Assembly: GCF_042665155.1 (NCBI RefSeq)
Contig: NZ_JBHTCG010000012.1
Span: 124,001-188,000, forward strand
DNA length: 64,000 nt
DNA from: Sphaerisporangium rhizosphaerae
GTDB taxonomy: Bacteria; Actinomycetota; Actinomycetes; Streptosporangiales; Streptosporangiaceae
Direction: 5' to 3'
Part shown: positions 48,986 through 58,209 of the stretch, piece after piece
How the letters are laid out: every line of letters starts with the position of its first letter
How positions within the stretch are numbered: the stretch's first letter is position 1
The notes under the pieces: model-generated
What the model was told of the DNA's origin: nothing
Databases searched by the model: none
Seen by the model: only the letters and a program-made list of their open reading frames with translations
Program-made: the position numbers and the translations under genes

Positions 48986-50695
48986 ATGACGGACAACGAG
49001 TCGCGTTCAGTCATCCCCAACATGCGGCTGGACGACCTGCTGTCGGAGCTGCGGGTCCGGCTGGAGGCCGTGCTGGCCACCCGCGACCGCGTGCACGCCC
49101 TGCTGGACGCGGTGGTGTCGGTGGGCAGCGACCTCGCCCTGGAGACGGTGCTGCACCGCATCGTCGAGACCGCCACCACCCTGGTGGACGCCACCTACGG
49201 CGCCATGGGCGTCATCGGCGAGGAGAACACCCTCGTGCAGTTCGTCCCGGTCGGGCTGAGCGAGGAGGAGATCACCCGCATCGAGCACTGGCCGCACGGG
49301 CTGGGCCTGCTCGGCCTGCTGATCAAGGAGCCTCAGACGCTGCGGCTCACCCACATCTCCCAGCACCCGGAGTCCTACGGCTTCCCGCCCGGACACCCGC
49401 CCATGGGCAGCTTCCTCGGCGTGCCGATCAGGGTGCGCGAGGAGGTCTTCGGCAACCTCTACCTCACCGAGAAGCGCGGGGGAGGGGAGTTCGACGAGGA
49501 CGACGAGGCCATCGTGGTCGCCCTGGCCACCGCCGCCGGCGTCGCCATCGAGAACGCCCGCCTGTACGAGGACACCCGGCGTCGCGAGACCTGGCTCCAG
49601 GCCTCCTCGGAGATCACCACCCGCCTGCTGTCGGGAGCCGACCCGGGGGAGGTGCTGAGTCTCATGGCGCGCCGGGCCCGCGAGATGGCGGGCGCCGACG
49701 TCGCGGCGATCCTGCTGCCCGACGACGGCGACGAGGGCGGCAAGACGCTGCGCGTGGTCATCCGGGACGGCGAGCCGGGCGCCCGCCGGCCGGGCGACGA
49801 GGTGCCGGTCGGGGTGTCCCTGGAGGGCAGGGCGTTCGTGCGGGGCGAGCCGCTGATGCTGAACAACGCGGGGGAGAGCGAGATCCTCGACGGCCTGGAG
49901 GACCACCCCATGCCCGGACCGGTGGTCGCGGTGCCGCTGGGCGCGGCCGGCGCGGTGCGCGGGGTGCTCTCGCTGGGCAAACGGCATGGGCGCATCCCGT
50001 TCAGCCACTCGGAGCTGCGCACCCTGTCGGCCTTCGCCGGGCAGGCCGCCGTCGCCCTGGAGCTGGCCGAGACCCGTAAGGACGCCGAGCGGCTCGGCCT
50101 GCTGGAGGATCGCGACCGCATCGCCAAGGACCTGCACGACGTCGTCATCCAGCGCCTGTTCGCTGTCGCCATGACGCTCATGAGCGCGGTGCGCCTGGTG
50201 GAGCGGCCGGAGGCGTCCTCCCGGCTGCAGAGCGCCATCGACGAGCTGGACAACACCATCCGGCAGATCCGCTCCACGATCTTCGCCCTGCAGACGCCGC
50301 GTGAGGCCGCGGGGCCGAGCCTGCGCGCGCAGATCGTCGAGGTGGTGGAGAACGCGCGCGGCCACCTGGGGTTCATGCCCGCGCTGAGCATGGAGGGCCA
50401 GCTCGACAACCAGGTGCCGCCCCGGCTCGCCGAGCAGGTGCTCGCGGTGCTCAGCGAGTCGCTGTCCAACGTCGTGCGCCACGCCAAGGCCACCCGCGCC
50501 GAGGTCGTGGCGCGGACGCGGGACGACCGGCTCACCCTGATCGTGGAGGACAACGGCGTCGGCCTGTCCGGGGGAGGGCGGCGCAGCGGGCTGCGCAACC
50601 TGGAGGAGCGGGCGGCCGGCCTCGGCGGCACGTTCGAGCTGGACGCGCCCGCGGGCGGGGGCACCCGCCTGACCTGGAGCGTGCCGCTCGGCTAG
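48986..50695 (+). CDS. DevS/DosT-like double-GAF histidine kinase (probable heme redox/oxygen sensor)
   Basis: A 569-residue cytoplasmic kinase: GAF-A (about 45-190), GAF-B (about 210-360), HisKA_3 dimerisation helix with DRIAKDLHDVVIQRLFAVAM (about 375) and HATPase with LSESLSNVVRHAKATRAEVV and GLRNLEERAAGLGG. GAF-A holds His137 in GFPPGHPPM and Tyr159 in GNLYLTEK, matching heme ligand His149 and distal Tyr171 of mycobacterial DevS with the same 22-residue spacing. It should sense O2, NO or CO and phosphorylate a DosR-type regulator, which is not in the window. It is transcribed with or after the USP gene. Its stop overlaps the convergent PPOX stop by 3 bp (CTAG). Confidence 0.9.
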   Translation: MTDNESRSVIPNMRLDDLLSELRVRLEAVLATRDRVHALLDAVVSVGSDLALETVLHRIVETATTLVDATYGAMGVIGEENTLVQFVPVGLSEEEITRIEHWPHGLGLLGLLIKEPQTLRLTHISQHPESYGFPPGHPPMGSFLGVPIRVREEVFGNLYLTEKRGGGEFDEDDEAIVVALATAAGVAIENARLYEDTRRRETWLQASSEITTRLLSGADPGEVLSLMARRAREMAGADVAAILLPDDGDEGGKTLRVVIRDGEPGARRPGDEVPVGVSLEGRAFVRGEPLMLNNAGESEILDGLEDHPMPGPVVAVPLGAAGAVRGVLSLGKRHGRIPFSHSELRTLSAFAGQAAVALELAETRKDAERLGLLEDRDRIAKDLHDVVIQRLFAVAMTLMSAVRLVERPEASSRLQSAIDELDNTIRQIRSTIFALQTPREAAGPSLRAQIVEVVENARGHLGFMPALSMEGQLDNQVPPRLAEQVLAVLSESLSNVVRHAKATRAEVVARTRDDRLTLIVEDNGVGLSGGGRRSGLRNLEERAAGLGGTFELDAPAGGGTRLTWSVPLG

Positions 50696-51099
50696 CGCCG
50701 GATGCGCCGCCCGGATACCTGCTCGGTGGACACGACGATGAAGTGCTCGCGGCCGCCCGGCGCCCACGGGGTCAGCGGCAGCTCCGACAGCCGGGCGATC
50801 TCCTCGGGGTCGCTCACGGCGCGCGCGTGCCCCACAGCGGTCACCGACCAGCCGGTGCGGGCCCGCGGGTCTATCTCGTCGGCCTCGAACGCCACGATCG
50901 CGTTGCCCGCGGCGGCGGCGAGCTTGGAGCCCGTCCCGGTGCGGATCACGATGCTCGTGCCGTCGAGGTGGAAGTTCACAGGCTGGACGGCCGGGAGGGC
51001 GCGGTCGGTGTAGACGATCCGTCCTATCGGGGTCGAGGCGAGCAGTTCCAAGCACTCTTCCCGGGAGAGCACCTGCAGGCCGGCAGCATCGATCTTCAC
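50692..51099 (-). CDS. PPOX-fold (pyridoxamine-oxidase-like) protein
   Basis: A 135-residue split-barrel protein, the third PPOX paralogue of the block (ECLELLASTPIGRIVYTDRALPAVQPVNFHLDG, GWSVTAVGHARAV, SGRRIRR). Cofactor unknown. The ATG at 51099 is the natural start. A DosR-like box lies 38 bp upstream, so it is probably hypoxia-induced with the others. Confidence 0.85.
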   Translation of the reverse strand: MKIDAAGLQVLSREECLELLASTPIGRIVYTDRALPAVQPVNFHLDGTSIVIRTGTGSKLAAAAGNAIVAFEADEIDPRARTGWSVTAVGHARAVSDPEEIARLSELPLTPWAPGGREHFIVVSTEQVSGRRIRR

Positions 51100-51136
51100 G
51101 CGTCACAGCCTGCCCGAGCGAGGGGGGATCCGGTTA

Positions 51137-51150
51137 GGGGCTAAGGTCCC
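51137..51150 (-). promoter_or_regulatory. DosR/DevR-like box before the third PPOX gene
   Basis: On the minus strand it reads GGGACCTTAGCCCC, 12 of 14 core matches, 38 bp before the start. Confidence 0.6.
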
Positions 51151-51192
51151 CTCTTCATCCCTGACGGGCGGTTCCACTCCGTGGAGCGGCCG

Positions 51193-51807
51193 TCACGGCA
51201 GGCGCAGGCCGGCGATGAGGAGGCCGGCCAGCCGGCGCGCGTCGTAGCGAGGATCGGTGTCCGCGCCGATGCACAGGTTGCCGACGCCGCGCATGAGCTC
51301 GTAGGCGTCCACGTCGGCGCGGATCTCGCCGGCGGCGGCCGCGGCGCGGAGCAGGCCGGCGCACACCGGCACGAGCCGGTCGAGGAAGTAGGCGTGCAGC
51401 GCGTCGAACCCGGCGTCGTCGGAGCGCAGCACCGCTGCGAGCCCGTGCTTGGTGACCAGGAAATCGACGAACCGGTCGATCCACGCCCCGAGTGCGGCGT
51501 GCGGGGTCGGGCCGGCGGCCAGCAGGGCCGGACCGGCCTCGGCGCACACCTCGACCTGGTGCCGGTAGACGGCGATGATCAGATCGGCCCGCGTCGGGAA
51601 GTGGCGGTAGATCGTGGCCACGCCGACCCCCGCCCTGGCCGCGATGTCGCGCACCGGCGCCTCGACCCCCGAGGCCACGAAGGCCGCCGCGGCGGCGTCG
51701 AGCAGCGCCGCCTCGTTGCGCCGGGCGTCGGCCCGCTTGCGCGGGGCCGTGCGCGCCGCGTCCCCGTGATCTCCGGCGTTCCCGTGGTCGCCGTCGCCCT
51801 CGTTCAC
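51193..51807 (-). CDS. TetR-family regulator
   Basis: A 204-residue regulator with HTH APVRDIAARAGVGVATIYRHFPTRADLIIAVY (about 48-79) and a helical C-terminal domain resembling SbtR-type proteins (ALGAWIDRFVDFLVTKHGLAAVL). Its ATG lies at 51807; the N-terminal 25 residues (GDHGNAGDHGD) are disordered. An inverted repeat TTAC-TTT-GTAA lies 37 bp upstream and may be its operator. No divergent partner gene is present; the gene upstream runs in the same direction. Confidence 0.85.
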   Translation of the reverse strand: MNEGDGDHGNAGDHGDAARTAPRKRADARRNEAALLDAAAAAFVASGVEAPVRDIAARAGVGVATIYRHFPTRADLIIAVYRHQVEVCAEAGPALLAAGPTPHAALGAWIDRFVDFLVTKHGLAAVLRSDDAGFDALHAYFLDRLVPVCAGLLRAAAAAGEIRADVDAYELMRGVGNLCIGADTDPRYDARRLAGLLIAGLRLP

Positions 51808-51843
51808 CGTGCCGTTCCCTCCGCTGCCGCGCTCACCGTTGAC

Positions 51844-51854
51844 TTACTTTGTAA
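51844..51854. promoter_or_regulatory. Possible TetR operator
   Basis: TTACTTTGTAA, a small inverted repeat 37 bp before the tetR start. The string TACTTTGTAAAGG recurs at 191-203 in the window. Confidence 0.4.
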
Positions 51855-51920
51855 AGGAGGCCGCTCGGGCACACTACAAAGAAACCACCATCAAAACCAG
51901 AACGACGAGCGGACCCATCA

Positions 51921-52538
51921 TCAGGCCTGATGCCAGTCGTGGCGTTCGAGGAAGGTGTGGTCGCCGGTGGCGTAGTCGGTGAAGGACTCCTGCAGGGCCT
52001 TCAGGCCGGTGACGTGGGTGCGCAGGAGCAGGTCGCGAGGGCTGTCCTTGAACTCCAGCTCGTACCCGCCGGGTTCAGGGGAGACCTGGAGGAAGTGCCG
52101 GCCGAACACGACCAGGGCGGCGAACGGGTTCTGCGCCGAGAGGGTGGCGAGGACGTCCGACACCAGCCCCAGATCGGGGTCGGTGATGACCAGGCCGTCG
52201 CCGGTGTGCAGTTGCATCTCGCGGAAGGAGCCGGTGGGCGCGAGGTTGTGCACCAGGTGGCGCTGGGGGTCGTAGCAGACCAGCCCGCACGCGCGGGCCA
52301 GGGCGAACGCGGTTCGCGCGACCTCGTCGGACCTGTCCAGGCCGACGGTGACGACGGCGTGCGCGGGGGAGGCGGCCTCGGCCTCGGCCAGGTCCCCGGC
52401 GAAGGCCGCGACTCCCGGGTGGGGCCGGACGGCCGTGGTGTCGCCGCGGCCGAGGGCCGCGTGGACCTCCCTCGCGCGTTCCCTGGTGATCGGCTCGGGT
52501 TCGTGCCAGGCGGTCAGGACGAAGTTCATGCTCTCCAT
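51921..52538 (-). CDS. Conserved-type hypothetical protein
   Basis: A 205-residue protein I do not assign to a family. It begins MESMNFVLTAWHEPEPITRERAREVHAAL, has no signal peptide or transmembrane helix, and carries a central region (FALARACGLVCYDPQRHLVHN) that looks like a globular alpha/beta fold. Composition is ordinary, so it is likely real. The ATG at 52538 has AGAGG 3-5 nt upstream; an internal ATG at 52529 is an alternative. It lies between a TetR gene and the chitinase gene, in the same direction as both. Confidence 0.7.
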   Translation of the reverse strand: MESMNFVLTAWHEPEPITRERAREVHAALGRGDTTAVRPHPGVAAFAGDLAEAEAASPAHAVVTVGLDRSDEVARTAFALARACGLVCYDPQRHLVHNLAPTGSFREMQLHTGDGLVITDPDLGLVSDVLATLSAQNPFAALVVFGRHFLQVSPEPGGYELEFKDSPRDLLLRTHVTGLKALQESFTDYATGDHTFLERHDWHQA

Positions 52539-52730
52539 GGTCCTCTACCTGGCGTGGTGCGCGGACGCTCCGTCCCGCCGCCCCCGCGCCGGGGCCGTGG
52601 TCGCGATGAGCCCGTCGCCACGGCCCGCGGGGATGGGAAAGGCCCGGCGGGGACGCTTTGTGGCGTGCCGCCGGGCCGGGCGGCCGCCGTCATCGGTGTG
52701 CGTGACGGCGGCCGCGGTCGGACGGGCCGG

Positions 52731-54122
52731 TCAGAAACCGGCGGTGATGCGAGTGAAGTCCCAGTTGTTCTGGGAGACGCCGCTGCAGGTCTCCGACACC
52801 CCGCCGCCCGGGCAGGGACGGTCGCGGTTGACCGACCAGAAGGCCAGGCGGGTGAGGCCCTTGGACTTGGCCCAGTCACGGATCTGCGTCCAGGTCCCGG
52901 TCGAGGTCACCTCCTGCTGGTCGCTCAGGCCGTTCATGCCGGAGATGCCCATGTGCGCGTAGGCCTGGGCATCGGTCCAGCCCCAGGCGCTCTTGAGGGC
53001 GTTCTTCAGCCCTTCGGAGGCGTTGACGGTGCTCTGGTACATGTTGGCGCCGCCGCCGAAGTCGAACGGCATGATCGTGTAGTTGTCGATGGGGACGTTC
53101 AGCGCCCGCGACTGGTTGATCAGGCGGATGCCGTCGCCGCTGGGGCCGCTGGTGCCGGTGCCGAAGGTGAGGACCACCTTGACGTTCGGGTTGTTCTGCT
53201 TGACGATCTTGAGTCCGCCGAGGATGCGGTCCTGGACGGTGTAGTTGGAGAACTCGTCGGTGTTCTCGATGTCAAAGTCGACCACGGCCGGGCCGACGGC
53301 GTTGATGACCTGCTGGACGGCTCCGGCGAAGGCGCTGGAGGAGGAGCAGTTGGGGCCGAGCTTGTTGCCCGACCAGCCGCCGAAGGACACCTGGACGCTG
53401 CCGCCCGCGCCCTTGACGGCCGAGATCGTCTGCGCGTCGGCGCCGCCGGTGAGCGGGCGCGAGCCGTCCCACATCGGCGTGCAGCCGCCGCCGGAGAGGA
53501 TGAAGGCCATGGTGAAGGACTTCACCCCGGTCGCGCTCATGACCGAGGTGGCGCTCGGCGGGCTGCCCCAGCCCATGTAGAGGTAGGGCGCGCCGGCCAT
53601 CTTGCCGGGGGTGGGCGGCGGGGTGGTGCCGCCTCCGGGGAGGGTCCACTGCTGGTTGGCGCCGGCGAAGCAGTCCCAGATCTGCAGGGGCGTGCCGTCG
53701 GCCGAGCTCGGGCCGGTGGCGTCCAGGCACTTGCCGAGGGCGCGCAGTGTGCCGTCGCTCTGGGCGGTCCAGACCTGGGCGGCGCTGCCGTTGCAGTCGT
53801 AGAGCTGGACCTTGGTGCCGTTGGCGCTGCTGGCGGCGGCCACGTCCAGGCACTTGCCGAGGGCGCGGATGGTGCCGTCGGAGCCGGTGGTCCACTGCTG
53901 CGCGGTGGTGCCGTTGCAGGTGTACAGCTGCACCTGCGTGCCGTTGGCGCTGGAGGCCGCGGCGACGTCGACGCACTTGCCGCCGTAGCCGGTGATCTGG
54001 CCGGTGGCCGCCGAGGCGGGGATCAGGCCGGTGGCGAGCAGGGGCAGCGCCGCGGCGGCGGCCACCGTGAGCACCCGGGAACGGAGTCGGGAGCGGAAAC
54101 GGCCGGAGTGTTCCGGATTCAT
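52731..54122 (-). CDS. Secreted GH18 chitinase with CBM13 (ricin-type) module
   Basis: A 463-residue secreted enzyme. A signal peptide (1-39) is followed by a ricin B-like CBM13 with three subdomains (about 42-160; GKCVDV/GKCLDV/GKCLDA and QQW/QVW/QQW repeats), a Pro/Thr linker (163-173) and a GH18 catalytic domain (175-463). The catalytic motif is VVDFDIEN with Asp282, Asp284 and Glu286. It should cleave chitin with retention. The ATG at 54122 is the natural start. The upstream region contains an ACTCTTAGGAAGGTTTCTT element shared with the GH30/AA10 region. Confidence 0.92.
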   Translation of the reverse strand: MNPEHSGRFRSRLRSRVLTVAAAAALPLLATGLIPASAATGQITGYGGKCVDVAAASSANGTQVQLYTCNGTTAQQWTTGSDGTIRALGKCLDVAAASSANGTKVQLYDCNGSAAQVWTAQSDGTLRALGKCLDATGPSSADGTPLQIWDCFAGANQQWTLPGGGTTPPPTPGKMAGAPYLYMGWGSPPSATSVMSATGVKSFTMAFILSGGGCTPMWDGSRPLTGGADAQTISAVKGAGGSVQVSFGGWSGNKLGPNCSSSSAFAGAVQQVINAVGPAVVDFDIENTDEFSNYTVQDRILGGLKIVKQNNPNVKVVLTFGTGTSGPSGDGIRLINQSRALNVPIDNYTIMPFDFGGGANMYQSTVNASEGLKNALKSAWGWTDAQAYAHMGISGMNGLSDQQEVTSTGTWTQIRDWAKSKGLTRLAFWSVNRDRPCPGGGVSETCSGVSQNNWDFTRITAGF

Positions 54123-54257
54123 GGGGGGTGTCGCTTCCTTCGTGCGTGGGGGGAGGTGCCGTGTTCTGTGCTGTTCCTGTGATCGTGCGGGGATGGAGGC
54201 GAGGGGGACCTCGCCCGGGGCCGGTCCTTCCTTGCGCTTCGGGTGGGCAGCCCCGAA

Positions 54258-54276
54258 ACTCTTAGGAAGGTTTCTT
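54258..54276. promoter_or_regulatory. Shared hydrolase regulatory element, copy near chitinase
   Basis: ACTCTTAGGAAGGTTTCTT, 136 bp before the chitinase start. It differs at two positions from the element at 56822-56840 and contains GAAGGTTTC. Confidence 0.6.
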
Positions 54277-54389
54277 GTTTAATGAGAGGATTCAACGCCC
54301 TGCGGCCACTTGGAGTCAAGAGGCTCGTTGCCGCCGAGGTAAGGGACTATGGAGGACCGGAATACGAGCGCTCCGGAGGAGGACCAGAG

Positions 54390-54734
54390 ATGACCACCGC
54401 ACGGAAATTCGCCGACGCCGGATCCCTGACCCCGGTGATGCGGGAGGTCTTCGGTTCCGACCGCCGCGTCGCCGGCGTCGACCGGTTGCTCAACGGCAGC
54501 AAGAAGGGCGTCTACCGGGTCACGCTGGACGACGCCACGAGCACGATCGTCTATGTCTGGAACGCCGACGAGGACTACTGGGACGGGCTGCTTCCCGATG
54601 GCCACGACGACCCGTCCAACCCGTTCGCCCACGCCTCCGGTATCTCCTTCTTCGAGGGCGCCACCCGTCGGCTGGAAGCGGTCGGAGCTCGTGCGCCGCG
54701 GCTGCTGCTCGCCGACCGCGCCGCCCCGGAGTGA
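54390..54734 (+). pseudogene. Truncated aminoglycoside/choline-phosphotransferase-type gene
   Basis: A 114-codon ORF matches the N-terminal lobe of APH-fold kinases (VDRLLNGSKKGVYRVTLDDATSTIVYVWNADEDYW and FFEGATRRLEAVGARAPRLLLADRAAPE) but stops before the catalytic HxDxxxxN and DxD region, about one third of family length. The ATG at 54390 follows GGAGGACC. The 3' part is missing; about 90 bp later lies the end of the convergent GH30 gene. Probably a decayed gene truncated when the neighbouring hydrolase genes were assembled. Confidence 0.6.
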
Positions 54735-54821
54735 TCCGGCCGGCGACGGGTGGCGAACACGTCCCGGTTCACTTCGGCGCGGATCGCCGTGGCATGTCTC
54801 GCTCGCATTCCGGCCTCACTC

Positions 54822-56663
54822 CTACGGAGACCACTTCTGGTTGGCGGCGCCCGTGCAGTCCCAGATCTGCAGGGGCGTGCCGTCGGCCGAGCTCGGGCCG
54901 GTGGCGTCCAGGCACTTGCCGAGCACCCGCAGTGTGCCGTCGGAGGCCGCCGTCCACTGCTGGGCGCCGGTGCCGTTGCAGTCGTAGAGCCGGACCCTGG
55001 TGCCGTTGGCGCTGCTCGCCCCCGCCACGTCCAGGCACTTGCCCAGCGCCTGCAGGCTGCCCTCGACGCCGGTGGCCCACCGCTGGGCGGCGCTGCCGTT
55101 GCAGGTGTACAGCTGCACCTGCGTGCCGTTGGCGCCGGAGGCCCCGGCGACATCGACGCACTTGCCGCCGTAGCCGGAGATGGGCCGGCCGCCGGCGAAG
55201 GCGGTGCCCGGCCAGGTGAAGGTGGCCGAGGTGCGGGTGGGCAGGGTGTAGGTGAACGACTGCCCGGCCCAGTTGACCTTCACCGACTGGGCGCTGCCGG
55301 TGGTGTTGTAGGCGATCAGCGCCTTGGAGCCGTCGGGGTTGCGCCAGGCGACGTTCTTCACCGCCGCGCCGGCCGTCGAGGCGATGCGGTAGGCGCCGGG
55401 CCTGACGAACTTGGTCAGGTGACCCATGGTGTAGTACTCGATGGTGTAGTCGACCTGGCCGTGGCGCGCGTCGCCGTTGTGCACGGTGACCAGCCCGGTG
55501 CAGACGTCGCAGCCGCCGTTGTGCGGGTTGTGGGCCTGGTCCATGGCCAGCCCCCACTTGATCCAGCTGCGGTCCCAGTTGCGGGTGTAGTCGATCAGGT
55601 TGTTCATGTCCTCGCGGTGCTGGTCGCCGATCCAGGTGCCGCCCGAGTGCTCGGTCATGTACGCGTTGACGTTCGGGTACTGGTCGTGCACCGTGCTCTG
55701 CGTGCCGACGTCCCCGCCGTAGCCGTGCCAGGCGATGCCGCCGAACAGCGGGTCGTCGCGGATCGCGGTGTCGGCCAGCAGAGGAGCGCCCCAGGTGTTC
55801 CAGCCGTCCCAGTTCCAGTCGTGCACGAGGGTCTTGGTGGTGATGCCCGCGGTCCGGAAGGCCGGCCACAGCGCGCTCTTGATGAAGTACTGCAGCCCGG
55901 AGGTGTTCCAGTTCATCGAGGGGTATCCGGCGCAGCAGGTGGGCTCGTTCTGCGGCGTGACGTAGTCGATGCGCACGCCTTGGGCCTGGTATGCCTGGAT
56001 GTACCGGGCGAAGTACTCGCCGTACATGCCGTAGTACTGCGCCTCCAGCCAGCCCTGGCTCCAGGCGTCGTTGTCCTTCATCCAGGCGGGCGCGCTCCAC
56101 GGCGATGCCATGACCTTCAGTGCGGGGTTGAGCGCCTTGGCCTGCTTGGTCAGCGGCACGATGTCGGTCAGGTCGTGGGCGATGGAGAAGCCCGACAGGT
56201 CGCAGCAGGTGTCGTCGTAGGAGTAGCTGGAGCGGGCGAGGTCGGAGGAGCCCATCGGGTTGCGCAGGAAGCCCAGGCCGATGCCCTGGACGGGGTCGAA
56301 CAGCCTGCGCATCACCGTGTCGCGGGCGCCGGCGCTGAGCACACCGCTGCTGTTCAGCAGCCAGGCGGCCGAGTCGGTGACCGAGGCGCCGCCGCCTTCG
56401 AACTGCTGGTAGGTGGTGTTCTCGTCGACGGTGATGGTCTGGGCGGCGCCGGGGCTGGTGGCGGTGAAGCCGATGGGCGCCTGCTGTTGCAGGCCCCGGG
56501 TCACCGTGCGGCCGGCGGCGTCGGAGGTGGTGGTGAGCCAGACGTTGACGGTCTCGCCGGCGGCCTGGGCGGGAGCGGCGCCGGCGACGTTGAGCGCGGT
56601 GCCGGCCAGCAGGAGCACGGCGGGCAGCGCGAGACGCGCTCTGCGGAATGGAGGCAGGGGCAT
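54822..56663 (-). CDS. Secreted GH30 glycoside hydrolase with CBM13 module
   Basis: A 613-residue secreted enzyme. A signal peptide (1-35) precedes a GH30 (beta/alpha)8 domain plus beta sandwich (about 37-485) with acid/base Glu240 (YVTPQNEP) and nucleophile Glu338 (AYMTEHSGG), as in glucosylceramidase or endo-beta-1,6-glucanase enzymes. A C-terminal ricin B-like CBM13 (about 490-613) repeats the GKCVDV/GKCLDV/GKCLDA pattern and is close at DNA level to that of the chitinase. A beta-1,6-glucan substrate would fit a fungal-wall role. The ATG at 56663 starts the signal peptide. Confidence 0.9.
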   Translation of the reverse strand: MPLPPFRRARLALPAVLLLAGTALNVAGAAPAQAAGETVNVWLTTTSDAAGRTVTRGLQQQAPIGFTATSPGAAQTITVDENTTYQQFEGGGASVTDSAAWLLNSSGVLSAGARDTVMRRLFDPVQGIGLGFLRNPMGSSDLARSSYSYDDTCCDLSGFSIAHDLTDIVPLTKQAKALNPALKVMASPWSAPAWMKDNDAWSQGWLEAQYYGMYGEYFARYIQAYQAQGVRIDYVTPQNEPTCCAGYPSMNWNTSGLQYFIKSALWPAFRTAGITTKTLVHDWNWDGWNTWGAPLLADTAIRDDPLFGGIAWHGYGGDVGTQSTVHDQYPNVNAYMTEHSGGTWIGDQHREDMNNLIDYTRNWDRSWIKWGLAMDQAHNPHNGGCDVCTGLVTVHNGDARHGQVDYTIEYYTMGHLTKFVRPGAYRIASTAGAAVKNVAWRNPDGSKALIAYNTTGSAQSVKVNWAGQSFTYTLPTRTSATFTWPGTAFAGGRPISGYGGKCVDVAGASGANGTQVQLYTCNGSAAQRWATGVEGSLQALGKCLDVAGASSANGTRVRLYDCNGTGAQQWTAASDGTLRVLGKCLDATGPSSADGTPLQIWDCTGAANQKWSP

Positions 56664-56821
56664 GGGCCGGTCTCTCTCGACGGGGGAGCGAGGGGGGTTT
56701 CGCCCGTACGGCCCTGCCCGGCGGCGCACGGCGTGGTGTGCCAGTGGTAACACGGGCTCAGGGGGAACGCAACGCGTGCGGGCCTTGACATCCGCCCTCA
56801 CCCTCACCGTCCTGGGCCTTT

Positions 56822-56840
56822 ACTCTTAAGAAAGTTTCTT
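56822..56840. promoter_or_regulatory. Shared hydrolase regulatory element, copy between GH30 and AA10
   Basis: ACTCTTAAGAAAGTTTCTT, containing AAGAAAGTTTCTT (13-bp palindrome). It lies 160 bp from the GH30 start and 37 bp before the AA10 start. Confidence 0.65.
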
Positions 56841-56876
56841 TTATGTTTGCCGCACCCCCCAGCGAAGGAGTCCGGC

Positions 56877-57635
<759 letters not shown>

Positions 57636-57838
57636 CCCCACCTCCACCTGACCCCTTGCGGGCGTCGCGTCCGATGGCGGGCGCGGCGCCCGCAGGCGTG
57701 CGCCCGGGGGGCACCGCCGGGCGGATCGGCGCCGGGCGGCCTGCGCGCGCCGGAGTGCCCGGCCCGGCCGACGGCCGCCTGCGAGCACACCCGGAGATCA
57801 AGGCCTTGCCGGTTCACTACTCTGTGGTACGTTGTAGT

Positions 57839-57854
57839 GGTACTTGGTAGTACC
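57839..57854. promoter_or_regulatory. PadR operator
   Basis: GGTACTTGGTAGTACC, a 6-bp-arm inverted repeat 29 bp before the padR start, inside a stretch rich in GTAC/GTAG variants (57824-57866). Confidence 0.55.
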
Positions 57855-57882
57855 GAGTACTGGATACCGAAGAGGACTCACG

Positions 57883-58209
57883 GTGGACGACCTGACCGAG
57901 ATGCTGAAGGGCACGCTCGAGGGCTGCGTGCTCGAGATCATCGACAGCGAGGAGACCTACGGGTACGCCATCACGCGCCGGCTGAACGAACTCGGCTTCG
58001 CCGACGTCATCGAGGGGACCGTCTACACCATCCTGTTGCGCCTGGAGAAGAACGGGCTCGTCGAGGTGGCGAAACGACCGTCCGAGCTGGGGCCGCCGCG
58101 CAAGTTCTTCGCACTCAACGACGCGGGGCGCGCGGAGCTCGCGACCTTCTGGGCGAAGTGGGAGTACATCACATCGCGGATCGACAAGCTCAGAGAGGGC
58201 GGGAGATGA
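57883..58209 (+). CDS. PadR-family repressor
   Basis: A 108-residue small PadR regulator with winged HTH (about 5-75; MLKGTLEGCVLEIIDSEETYGYAITRRLNELGFADVIEGTVYTILLRLEKNGLVE) and a short C-terminal helix. The GTG at 57883 has AAGAGGA 8 nt upstream. It is the first gene of a three-gene operon with two DUF1048 proteins; its TGA overlaps the next ATG (ATGA). A GTAC-rich palindrome lies upstream, consistent with autoregulation. Confidence 0.92.
   Translation: MDDLTEMLKGTLEGCVLEIIDSEETYGYAITRRLNELGFADVIEGTVYTILLRLEKNGLVEVAKRPSELGPPRKFFALNDAGRAELATFWAKWEYITSRIDKLREGGR

Noticed and set aside
52281..52962. Plus-strand frames over the hypothetical gene and chitinase 3' end
   Set aside because: These are antisense shadows; the minus-strand frames have recognised or more ordinary composition.
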